From positions 62,001 to 126,000 of the forward strand of contig NVXR01000001.1 in NCBI GenBank assembly GCA_002733995.1: 64,000 nucleotides of DNA. Direction: 5' to 3'. The notes under the pieces were generated by a model that was not told the DNA's origin, searched no databases, and was given only the letters and a program-made list of their open reading frames with translations. The translations under genes and the position numbers were made by a program. Positions 1 through 7,350 of this stretch are shown in pieces. The DNA comes from Desulfotalea sp. Its GTDB lineage: Bacteria > Desulfobacterota > Desulfobulbia > Desulfobulbales > Desulfocapsaceae. How positions within the stretch are numbered: position 1 is the stretch's first letter; the number at the start of each line of letters is the position of its first letter.

Positions 1-1710
1 CCAACTTGTTGAGTTTGATGTTATTTTATATCCTGAATGCTGATGCCTTTCAATATTGCTAATATCCTGTGATTCAACTATTGGGCTCATCTTTTTTAAA
101 TAATTATCAACTTCAGGGATAGTAATGTCAAACAGCCTAAAGATGACCGAGTAAATTTTCCCATCTGAAACTAAAATTAATGTCATCTTGAAATCGTTGA
201 TAGTCATTTTGGCAGCATCAATAGGAAGTTTGCTACCGTAAGTTTTAAACATTCTGTAGCAATTATCAAGAAGAGATAGGTTTTTTTCTATTTCTATTAG
301 GCCAATTCTAGATAATTTATCATTAATAATATCTAATTCATTTTCAGAATATCTGTTTGGAAGTGAATAGAAATTGTTGTTTGTCAAACTGGATGAAATG
401 TTATTTACAAGACTGTCTGATTTGTTGGATAATATAATTAAATTAGTTTTGTTATCAAAAAACTTTTGAAGATTAGCTTTGATTTGAGTTAGATTAGTTA
501 CGTCAATACTGTTAGTATCGAAAATCAGATAGCTATTTTCTATTTTCAATAAATCTTTGATTTCTGACTGACTGAAACTGACGTGAGTAGGGAATAAATA
601 TACATTTTTGTTCTTTAAATCTTTGACAAGTGTTTTTGCAAGAATTGTTTTTCCTGAATATCTTGGGCCAGATATAACAGTAACAGTTTCATCTTCGACT
701 TTTTTGATTATGGTTGATTCTAAATCTCTTCGACCAGTAAAATAAGGTGTCGACTTGCTGGATGATTTTACGCCAAGCAAGTCAAGCAAATATTCTTTAT
801 TGATGTCAACGTCAACTCCTAGCTCTTGAATGTCGGGGTTTTTAAATTCATCAAATGGTTGTTCGGTTGTATAACGAATATCGTCATATAATCCATATAG
901 ATAATTGTAGAAATCTGCATAATCTTCAACTAGTAAGACTGCAGATATTTTAAAATCTTCTAGCCGTGATTTCCTTAAGCCTTTTGGCTCTTCTCGAGTG
1001 ACAAATATTCTTACTAAATTGCTATTTTCTTCAATAGAACTGGTCGATATGGCGTATTTTAAATCCAACTCATCATCTAGACTACAACCAATAAATATAG
1101 TATTGTTGCTTGAGTAATCACTTTGGAAAAATTTAAGAATATGAGTGTTTGATTCTAAGCTTTTTATATATTGTTCTTGGCTGAATATAATGTTTGGCAT
1201 TTCATCATATTTCAGCTCTTCTAATACATCTCCGTGCATTTTAAATACACATTGCAATTCATTCACAAATGGAGCTAACCTTCGATAAGGCAAGACAGGG
1301 TTGTAAGCTGAATTTCTTTCAATCGCATCATCAATATTTAACGTATATATGTATGGCCAGCCTATGTTCAATAAATTTCGTTTTTCTTGAGAAAGACGAA
1401 CTTTAGTAAAACAGTTTTGTAAAATCTTTTTATATTTGTCTTTTGGGATTCTTTTAAAGAATTCGTTGGCTATCTCACTAAACTTATACCCTTCTTGTTC
1501 AAAGTCATCTTCTGTGAGTTCATCTGAATGTTTACAAATATTTTCAATCATTATTTGTTTGAATTCTTTCCCACCTGGAACTTTTCGGCCGTGTGCATCT
1601 TCACCATTAGTAAAACCCGCCCCAAGTATTGGAATTAAGGTTTTCCTTGATAAAGCACTTTTAAATATCTGCTCCAGTTCTGGTTGTTTATTGAACTTAA
1701 TAATTTCCAT
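1..1710 (-). CDS. SIR2-domain / P-loop NTPase protein (C-terminus outside window)
   Basis: The frame is open without a stop from an ATG at 1710 to the window edge (570 codons), so the C-terminus is missing. AAAAGGA lies 7 bases before the ATG. The N-terminal part is a SIR2-like domain: LGAGFT at residues 29-34, TLNIDDA near 123-129, KMHGD (candidate catalytic His) near 157-161 and IGCSLDDELDL near 207-217. A linker with FTGRRDL (324-330) leads into a P-loop NTPase with Walker A GPRYSGKT at 348-355 and a possible Walker B, YLIFD, at 394-398. This SIR2 plus NTPase layout is known from STAND-type antiphage proteins, whose SIR2 domains are NADases; a defence role here is inference. The sensor repeats expected after the NTPase lie off the window. 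The gene is 113 bp downstream of the TIR-like gene and is probably co-transcribed with it. Confidence 0.8.
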   Translation of the reverse strand, partial: MEIIKFNKQPELEQIFKSALSRKTLIPILGAGFTNGEDAHGRKVPGGKEFKQIMIENICKHSDELTEDDFEQEGYKFSEIANEFFKRIPKDKYKKILQNCFTKVRLSQEKRNLLNIGWPYIYTLNIDDAIERNSAYNPVLPYRRLAPFVNELQCVFKMHGDVLEELKYDEMPNIIFSQEQYIKSLESNTHILKFFQSDYSSNNTIFIGCSLDDELDLKYAISTSSIEENSNLVRIFVTREEPKGLRKSRLEDFKISAVLLVEDYADFYNYLYGLYDDIRYTTEQPFDEFKNPDIQELGVDVDINKEYLLDLLGVKSSSKSTPYFTGRRDLESTIIKKVEDETVTVISGPRYSGKTILAKTLVKDLKNKNVYLFPTHVSFSQSEIKDLLKIENSYLIFDTNSIDVTNLTQIKANLQKFFDNKTNLIILSNKSDSLVNNISSSLTNNNFYSLPNRYSENELDIINDKLSRIGLIEIEKNLSLLDNCYRMFKTYGSKLPIDAAKMTINDFKMTLILVSDGKIYSVIFRLFDITIPEVDNYLKKMSPIVESQDISNIERHQHSGYKITSNSTSW

Positions 1711-1823
1711 GAAATGTTCCTTTTTATTATGAAAATATGTGCCTATTAAATGTCGAGGTGATCTGTGTAATTGAACGAGTCTGAGTTAGCGAGACGAAGT
1801 GATAAACACCAATTAAAAAAAAA

Positions 1824-2954
1824 TTATGGTTTTATTAATCCCTCTCTTTCTAAGACCAACCTTATATCTTCAAATGCTGCCTTCATATTTCCTTTTGGGA
1901 ATCGAATTTGCCCGACACCATGAATATTTGAAAACTCTTGGCATCCTTCTTCAAGCAAAATTATTGCCCTTCTGAAAGTCAAACGCCCTTGGAATAGGCC
2001 AACTTCATGTATTACGTTTTCTCTAGCATGATATGTAGTGTCCGCATGCTCGTCTTCAGCTGTCAGTATTAAGAATGCAAAAGATGCTTGATCTAACATA
2101 TTCTCTAATCGCTCTTTTATCGAAAGACCAGCGGTGGATTCTCTATTGAATTCATCCCATTCAAGAATTAATCTTTCTGATAAGAAAGTTGACAGATCAC
2201 GCCATAACAGACTACGCCCATGGCCAATAAATATTTTACCTTCTAGCAAGCTACCTGGAACGGTTTTTCTAAATTTCTGTCGTAAGTATGTAGCAGATCT
2301 CGCAGAAATTTTTGCAAGTTCTGCTATTTGTTGAAAGTATGTTTTAAAGGAGTAAGCCCAACATTTTACACCAACATGTGGAGGTGCTATAGAACCTTGA
2401 GACATCGCTAGTGAGTCCCTAGTCATGAATTGTCCGCGTGGGCGAATAGCTTCTAGAAGACTTTGGCTAGAAAAGTGTGATTCCAAGTTTTTCGTTTCAT
2501 CTCTATATCCTTCAATAACTTCTGAATGTGTGTCCTCTAGGATGACAGTAAGAAGTGTTACCAACTCGTCTTTGAGATTTTCGAAAAGTTTACCTGTATC
2601 AGTTGCAACATTAACCACTTCGGACTTTTCATTGATGTCAGCTTCATCAAATATATATTGTTTAACATCTTCTGGATCGTATTCTCTCCAGTTTTGAGAT
2701 ACTGGATTAATCAGGCTGCTCCCTTGGAAGCCCCATTCTTTACTAAAGTGATCACCAGGTTGCGGGGAATTGAAGTTTACATAATAAATGTTCGCTTGAT
2801 ATCCGAGCCATGAGTTAGAAGAAGCACGCTCTACTTTTCTGATGACATCATCTAGCGTTGAAAAATGTTGCTCAAACCCTTGTGCCTCGAATTCTTGAGC
2901 AGCCTTTTTGCATTTATCTGAAATAATAATTATAGAGGTAATTCTATCTTCCAT
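1824..2954 (-). CDS. TIR-like domain protein (CAP12/Pycsar-TIR type)
   Basis: A 376-residue protein with two parts. Residues about 240-376 form a TIR-like domain of the predicted nucleotide-binding PF10137 type. It starts with KIFIGHGRS, contains SFAFLILTAEDE, and has ARENVIHEVGLFQG with a Glu near residue 317 at the position of the catalytic Glu of NAD-cleaving TIR domains. Residues 1-230 have no motif I can name, but WLGYQANIYYVNF and HFSKEWGFQG (about 49-80) resemble the N-terminal part often joined to this domain. There is no transmembrane segment. Family members serve as nucleotide-activated or direct NAD+-depleting defence effectors; whether this one does is inference. It lies between a BRCT protein gene (upstream) and the SIR2/NTPase gene (113 bp downstream) on the same strand. 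Confidence 0.75.
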   Translation of the reverse strand: MEDRITSIIIISDKCKKAAQEFEAQGFEQHFSTLDDVIRKVERASSNSWLGYQANIYYVNFNSPQPGDHFSKEWGFQGSSLINPVSQNWREYDPEDVKQYIFDEADINEKSEVVNVATDTGKLFENLKDELVTLLTVILEDTHSEVIEGYRDETKNLESHFSSQSLLEAIRPRGQFMTRDSLAMSQGSIAPPHVGVKCWAYSFKTYFQQIAELAKISARSATYLRQKFRKTVPGSLLEGKIFIGHGRSLLWRDLSTFLSERLILEWDEFNRESTAGLSIKERLENMLDQASFAFLILTAEDEHADTTYHARENVIHEVGLFQGRLTFRRAIILLEEGCQEFSNIHGVGQIRFPKGNMKAAFEDIRLVLEREGLIKP

Positions 2955-2983
2955 AATGACTCGATATTTAATTTATTGAACTA

Positions 2984-3094
2984 TTAACCCGGTGGGCATT
3001 GAAGTTCAAAATATCAACCTCTACAGAGAGTGCATCTACGCACTATCGGGTAGTTGGCAATAGCAGGTGTGAGTCTAATTGCCCGCCTGGTTAA
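2984..3094. repeat. imperfect inverted repeat in the gap before the TIR-like gene
   Basis: The 224 bp between the BRCT gene and the TIR-like gene holds no gene. It contains a 15-base inverted pair, TTAACCCGGTGGGCA (2984-2998) and TGCCCGCCTGGTTAA (3080-3094), with two mismatches. Inside is a short hairpin, AGTGC/GCACT, around 3022-3037. It could be a terminator-like or recombination structure. It does not carry the RYYYAAC/GTTRRRY boxes of an integron attC site. Confidence 0.35.
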
Positions 3095-3178
3095 TAACAT
3101 GATGATCACCGGTTTCTCCGGAGCATTATTTTCTTATTTAAAGTTGTGATAAGAGTCAAAAACTGACTTGGTTCCTTT

Positions 3179-4084
3179 CTAGGGTACAGTGTGTGCAGCG
3201 TTTTGAGCTTCTTTCAATAGGTCGTCTTCTGTGATGATCGTACCATTGTGATCGTGATATTGCGTAAGGAAGTCGTCTATGTGTTTTCCTTCTGTTCCAA
3301 CCACGATATAATCTGCAGTTTTTGTAACTTTTTTCGTGGTTGTTGCACCTAGGTCTTCAAGTAGTTCTTTGACTTTGCCTTGACTGCCCATTTTGAACCA
3401 TCCAGCGACTGAGGCCTTTTTGTTGGTGAATTTGGAGTTCATTGTTTGCTTCTCTGGTATTCCAATACTGTCTGTTAATGCGGTTAACGCTTTTGCCCAA
3501 GTATCTTCAGAAACAATAGCAATTTTTTCTCCTCTTTCTTTTCGGTAAAGGGCTTGTTCGATTTTTCTTCCATAATTTGAGTGGGCCCATGATTTAGTTG
3601 CAACAGTGCCAACAACTAAGTAGTCAGTCTGCCAAATTAAGCGAGGAGATATTTCTGCTGAGAACCTCTTGGTCATGTCTGCACAAATTCTTTTAGGGCC
3701 ATATGCAAAAGTGCCGCTAAAACAAAAGGATTTTTTGAAAAATATGATTTCTGGTGGAGGATTGTCGAAAGGGAGGAGCGTTGAAAGTGTAATGTTTTCG
3801 ACTGGGCCATTATCTCCAGTATACTCGAGTAATATCTTGAGTAGATCTTCTTTTTCTTCTTCATCTAGGTGATTGTCTTCCAGCATTGATTGTATTCGCT
3901 TGAAGAGGATGTTTGTCATCGGATCATCTAGAAAAGCTTTATTTTTACTTATCCACTGGTGTAGATATGTAGCTTCTTCTTTATTTACGGTGCCATCTGA
4001 GGTTATTCCCCTGCACAATCCTAGGAGTTCGTTAACGTTTCTATCTTTGATTTGTTCGTTATTGAACATCATGTAATTGCTCAT
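3179..4084 (-). CDS. TerB-like plus tandem BRCT domain protein
   Basis: A 301-residue soluble protein. Residues about 15-90 (LLGLCRGITSDGTVNKEEA, then an acidic helix-rich stretch) resemble a TerB-like helical module. Residues about 113-205 read as a BRCT domain: FCFSGTFAYG, DYLVVGT, then a Trp in EDTWAKAL. Residues about 225-295 look like a second BRCT: ASVAGWFK, LEDLGATTT, DYIVVGT. BRCT domains bind DNA ends or partner proteins and occur in NAD-dependent DNA ligase and in phage and plasmid proteins. No nuclease, ligase or polymerase part is present, so no enzymatic function can be given. It follows the S24-domain gene by 30 bp on the same strand, which suggests one transcript. Confidence 0.6.
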   Translation of the reverse strand: MSNYMMFNNEQIKDRNVNELLGLCRGITSDGTVNKEEATYLHQWISKNKAFLDDPMTNILFKRIQSMLEDNHLDEEEKEDLLKILLEYTGDNGPVENITLSTLLPFDNPPPEIIFFKKSFCFSGTFAYGPKRICADMTKRFSAEISPRLIWQTDYLVVGTVATKSWAHSNYGRKIEQALYRKERGEKIAIVSEDTWAKALTALTDSIGIPEKQTMNSKFTNKKASVAGWFKMGSQGKVKELLEDLGATTTKKVTKTADYIVVGTEGKHIDDFLTQYHDHNGTIITEDDLLKEAQNAAHTVP

Positions 4085-4114
4085 GGATTCTAGACCTTCT
4101 TGAGTTCTAAATTT

Positions 4115-4453
4115 TTAAAATTTCTTGAAGTTGCCAATTACTCTGCCTATGACGGTTATTTTATCGCGGTCGGTTTGGTGGATCTCGATGGGGGCGTATT
4201 GCTTGTTGTCGCTGAGCAGGGTGAGTTCTTTGGATAAGGGGTTGCTTTCCACTCTTTTGACCATTGTTTCTTCGCCAACCAGAAAGACATAGATTGCGTC
4301 CGTTGTTATGTCTTTATCACCTGGGTTGACGAAGAGAAGGTCTCTTGGGATGATGGATGGTGTCATTGAGTCGTCCACTGCATGGATGACGTGAACGTTC
4401 TCGAAGTTGCTTGTTCCCAGTTGGCTTTTGAGAAAGTTGCGGTCAATGTGCAT
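4115..4453 (-). CDS. orphan peptidase S24 (LexA/CI C-terminal) domain protein
   Basis: A 112-residue protein matching only the C-terminal half of LexA/CI-type repressors. DDSMTPSI puts the presumed nucleophile Ser at residue 29 and MVKRVE puts the general-base Lys at residue 66. The spacing of 37 residues equals that of LexA. No helix-turn-helix part precedes it: upstream in frame there are about 20 codons before a TGA, with no HTH. AGGGA lies 5 bases before the ATG and supports this start. It may be a stand-alone S24 protein, like UmuD, or the remnant of a prophage repressor. It is the first gene of the minus-strand set at 1-4453 and abuts the repeat region. Confidence 0.65.
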   Translation of the reverse strand: MHIDRNFLKSQLGTSNFENVHVIHAVDDSMTPSIIPRDLLFVNPGDKDITTDAIYVFLVGEETMVKRVESNPLSKELTLLSDNKQYAPIEIHQTDRDKITVIGRVIGNFKKF

Positions 4454-4608
4454 TACTTCCCTAGCAGCGTCGAAGTTTACTCTTTTTTTCCTGCAGCATA
4501 GTTGTGTTAATCAGCAGCTCACATCCTAACGAGGTATAGAATTTTGGCAATAAAAATCTGATATTTTACAGTGTTAGAGTTATTTGTTTATGACCATTGA
4601 AACTATCT

Positions 4609-4919
4609 GTGGGGTCGGACCACGCCAACTAGCTAAAATCACATTGTTAATGCCTGAAAAATAAGCTTTTTTAAGGCTTAGAGGCTGTTTTTTGGTATCA
4701 AAAAGAGGGGTGTAAGGCGTTAGATGCACTGTAAACAAGGTTTTTTCATTTCGGTTACGATTGAGCACCTTGGTGTTCTACCACCAGGATTTTACTGAAT
4801 ATTTTGTCTAGAAGATTCACTACTTACTGGGATTTGGATTTTGTAGAGTAAATGACGTTGCCCGCTTTCTATCCTTCCTAAATCTGAAGAAAAGATTCTG
4901 CATGTGGCAGTGATGGGTA
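4609..4919 (+). repeat. repeat copy 1 (GGGGTCGGACC element, truncated)
   Basis: The copy begins TGTGGGGTCGGACCACGCC and runs about 310 bp. It is clearly alike to the copies at 4921 and 6608 but stops before their last ~130 bp. It contains a hairpin, GCCTGAAAAA...TTTTTTAAGGC, near its left end and a second one, CCTTGGT/ACCAGG, about 130 bp further on. It carries no transposase. It directly abuts copy 2 in the same orientation. The short frames it contains repeat between copies only because the DNA does. Confidence 0.75.
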
Positions 4920-4920
4920 A

Positions 4921-5357
4921 CTGTGGGGTCGGACCACGCCAACTAGCTAAAATCACTTTGTTAATAGCTTTAAAACATGTGTTTTAAAGGCTTAGAGGCT
5001 TCTTTTTGGTATCAAAAAGAGGGGTGTAAGGCGTTAGATGCACTGTAAACAAGGTTTTTTCATTTCGGTTACGATTGAGCACCCTGGTATTCAACCACCA
5101 GGGTTTTAGCGGATATTTTATGTGGAAGATGCACTACTTGCAGGGGGTTTTCTTTTGTAGAGTTATGGATGTGCCTGTTTTCTATCCTGCCTAAATCTGA
5201 AGAAAAGATTCTGCATGCGGTGGCGATGGGAGATGTTTCAAAGACAATCCGGAATGAATGTCAGGTCTTAGCTTGATGAGTGTAAGCCCAACTTCTTTCT
5301 ATTGTCTCAGAAAGGTGTCCAGCTCTAGATATTTCGGCAACTAAACTGTGGGCAATG
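4921..5357 (+). repeat. repeat copy 2 (GGGGTCGGACC element)
   Basis: About 437 bp, closely alike to the copy at 6608-7039 over its whole length. It starts TGTGGGGTCGGACC and ends at GGGCAATG. The left hairpin differs in sequence from the other copies (TTTAAAACA, TG, TGTGTTTTAAA) but keeps its pairing. Another hairpin, CCCTGGT/ACCAGGG, follows. No gene is evident, although a short stretch near 5193-5270 could be translated as a remnant. Confidence 0.75.
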
Positions 5358-5466
5358 CTGCAGTAGTACAATAAGTGCAATAGATAGAACATCATCCCAA
5401 GACACAGTGGAGTGATGTTCTATCTATTGCAGGGGCATCTTCGAACTGTTGTTTAAATCTTGGCTA

Positions 5467-5964
5467 TTAAGTATTACAAGATCCTGACTTGGATACAGAT
5501 GCATTACCATAAGTTGCCTGGTCAGTGAAAGCAGCTGTGACTTCGTAGTCGGGTCCATCCCAGTCTGGATGGTCATCTGGCTCAAAAGTGCCTGTAATGG
5601 TGTAGATATTTCCTGTTTGAACTATTGCGACTTTGGTCCAACTATATGTATCATCGGCATATACTACAGTGATGCTAGTACCAGCAAGGTTCCGTCCATC
5701 ACTGGCAGACACTGTTCCAGTTATGTTTACAAAAACACCGCTAGGACCACATTGATCCCTATTTGAAATATTTTGTACTGTTAGTGAAAAAGTAGCTATG
5801 GCCCCACTGGTTGCTGCGTGAGCTGGCAAAAACACTTGTTCTATTACTGGGATACCCCATTTTGAGGGAAGTACATTGTATGCAGCAAGGGCAGTTACGC
5901 CACCAACAATAGTTTTTACTGCTTTTCTACGCCCTTCATTTTCAATCTGTGTTTCATCTTTCAT
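5467..5964 (-). CDS. Tat-signal secreted protein of unknown function
   Basis: A 165-residue protein. RRKAVK at residues 12-17, followed by a weakly hydrophobic stretch (VGGVTALAAYNVLP), looks like a twin-arginine signal. WGIPVIEQVFLPAHAATSG (about 36-54) resembles the W-x-x-P-V-I ... LPAHA motif seen after the signal of many small secreted proteins. The rest is a Ser/Thr/Asp-rich, probably beta-sandwich domain with two Cys (in DQCGPSG and at the C-terminus, SGSCNT) that could form a disulfide. AGAGAG precedes the ATG. I do not recognise a function. The gene sits alone between repeat copies 2 and 3 and may be cargo of a mobile unit. Confidence 0.65.
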   Translation of the reverse strand: MKDETQIENEGRRKAVKTIVGGVTALAAYNVLPSKWGIPVIEQVFLPAHAATSGAIATFSLTVQNISNRDQCGPSGVFVNITGTVSASDGRNLAGTSITVVYADDTYSWTKVAIVQTGNIYTITGTFEPDDHPDWDGPDYEVTAAFTDQATYGNASVSKSGSCNT

Positions 5965-6607
5965 AGCTCATCTCTCTATATAGTAGGTAATGTACTACTT
6001 TGTTTGCCATTAGTTAAAGTCTTTAAAGAGGCTATGTACCTAATTACATGAGATAAAGCAATGGCTAGTGTAGGTTGACGAGTGGTTTAGGATAGAAAGA
6101 ATTTTTTGAAAGTCGAAATTTGTTGTCTGTGTGTTCAGGCAACCTTTAAATGAGATCTCACTGTTTTCAGCCTCAGTGTTTACTGAAATGCAGCTGCAGT
6201 TTGCACAGCTAGAAAGGGAGATAACTTTTTTTTCTTCAATATTACGTTTTGATGTTAATGGATTAAACCATCTGAAATGGAGATAAGATATACAATATAA
6301 TATATTTATTGTATTAAACCAGTATGTTGTCTCGGTATGTGCAATGGGAAAAGTGTTCTCGACTTGTTGGGGAACAAGAGTTACCTGACGGGAGAAGAGC
6401 ATCTTGAACCCCCAAAGTCTTCCTGGGTTATTTGTGAAAGTGGTTAGGTGTTTTGCTCGATAGCACGGCAATGTTAAAGAACAAAGTTGAAACAGCACGC
6501 CCTGTTCCAGCTTGTTGCTATGATTTGGTGTTACGCTATAGCAAGGTGACATCCTATGCTTTTGGAACTTTGCTGATTGTTTTAAGCAGTGGGGGCGGGA
6601 CGGGTCC

Positions 6608-7039
6608 GGGTCGGACCACGCCAACTAGCTAAAATCACATTGTTAATGCCTAAAAAACAAGCCTTTTTAAGGCTTAGAGGCTTCTTTTTGGTATCAAAAA
6701 GAGGGGTGTAAGGCGTTAGGTGCACTGTAAACAAGGTTTTTTCACTTAGGTTACGATTGAGCACACTGGTATTCTACCACCAGGGTTTTAGCGGATATTT
6801 TATGTGGAAGATTCACTACTTACTGGGATTTGGCTTTTGTAGAGTTAAGGGCGTGCCCGCTTTCTATCCTTCCTAAATCTGAAGAAAAGATTCTACATGC
6901 GGTAGCGATGGGAGATGTGTCAAAGACAATCCGGAATGAATGTCAGGTCTTAGCTTGATGAGTGTAAGCCCAACTTCTTTCTACTGTCTCAGAAAGGTGT
7001 CCAGCTATAGATATATCGGTAACAAAACTATGGGCAATG
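6608..7039 (+). repeat. repeat copy 3 (GGGGTCGGACC element)
   Basis: About 432 bp, closely alike to copy 2 throughout, from GGGTCGGACCACGCC to GGGCAATG. The left hairpin is GCCTAAAAAA...TTTTTAAGGC. Bases 5965-6607 upstream hold no convincing gene; a frame at 6040-6624 on the minus strand starts inside this repeat and has no protein-like composition. Confidence 0.75.
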
Positions 7040-7063
7040 TAGGTGGCGGGGTAGTGGTGTTTT

Positions 7064-7170
7064 CCTTAGAGGCTACTTTTGACCTATGAAAAGCGCACTT
7101 TAAGAGCTAAAAAGGCGTCTTTTTAACATGAATACAGAGTGATTTAAGTGGGTTGGTTTGGTCCGACCCC
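7064..7170 (-). repeat. divergent inverted copy of the GGGGTCGGACC left end
   Basis: Read on the minus strand, this begins GGGGTCGGACC (7170 to 7160) and continues with the same landmarks as the left end of the other copies: CCAAC, AAATCAC, ATG, a hairpin (TAAAAAG/CTTTTTA), then GCCTCTAAGG. It faces the other copies, so the interval 4609-7170 is bounded by inverted GGGGTCGGACC ends. It lies 40 bp from the 3' end of tRNA-Arg. Confidence 0.55.
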
Positions 7171-7209
7171 AATGTCATTGTAGAAACGAGGAAAAACGGT
7201 GGAAAACAA

Positions 7210-7286
7210 TGGTGCACCCGGCTGGATTCGAACCAGCGACTCCCGGATTCGAAGTCCGGTGCTCTATCCAGCTGAGCTACGGGTGC
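7210..7286 (-). tRNA. tRNA-Arg (anticodon TCG)
   Basis: On the minus strand a full cloverleaf can be drawn. The acceptor arms GCACCCG and CGGGTGC pair perfectly. The D arm is AGCTCAGCTGGATAGAGC. The anticodon arm CCGGA/TCCGG has loop CTTCGAA, giving anticodon TCG (reads CGA). The T arm contains GGTTCGAATCC. CCA is encoded (7210-7212). The 3' end faces the accessory region 1-7200, as expected if that region had inserted at this tRNA gene. Confidence 0.95.
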
Positions 7287-7350
7287 ATATGATGCGTGCT
7301 GGTGTATGAGAAAGGACAATATACACCAAACACCTGACTGTGCAAGGAGT

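Noticed and set aside
2984..3094. Possible integron attC site
   Set aside because: Inverted arms are present but the RYYYAAC and GTTRRRY core boxes are not, and there is no integrase or cassette array.
4580..4768. Near-identical short frames at 4580-4768 and 6582-6764 (minus strand)
   Set aside because: They recur because the DNA repeat recurs; they span the element end and its hairpin and show no protein signal.
5025..5050. GCGTTAGATGCACT in the repeats, resembling a class 1 integron cassette boundary
   Set aside because: Only a short match; no attC fold or integron gene around it, and the third copy differs (GTTAGGTGCACT). Taken as coincidence.
6040..6624. A 194-codon open frame on the minus strand
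   Set aside because: It starts inside repeat copy 3, has no ribosome binding site, and its translation has no domain-like pattern (short runs rich in His, Ser, Cys and Thr). Chance frame.
7107..7319. A 70-codon frame on the minus strand over the tRNA
   Set aside because: Its text ([20 protein letters not shown]) is simply the tRNA-Arg sequence read as protein, a common false gene.
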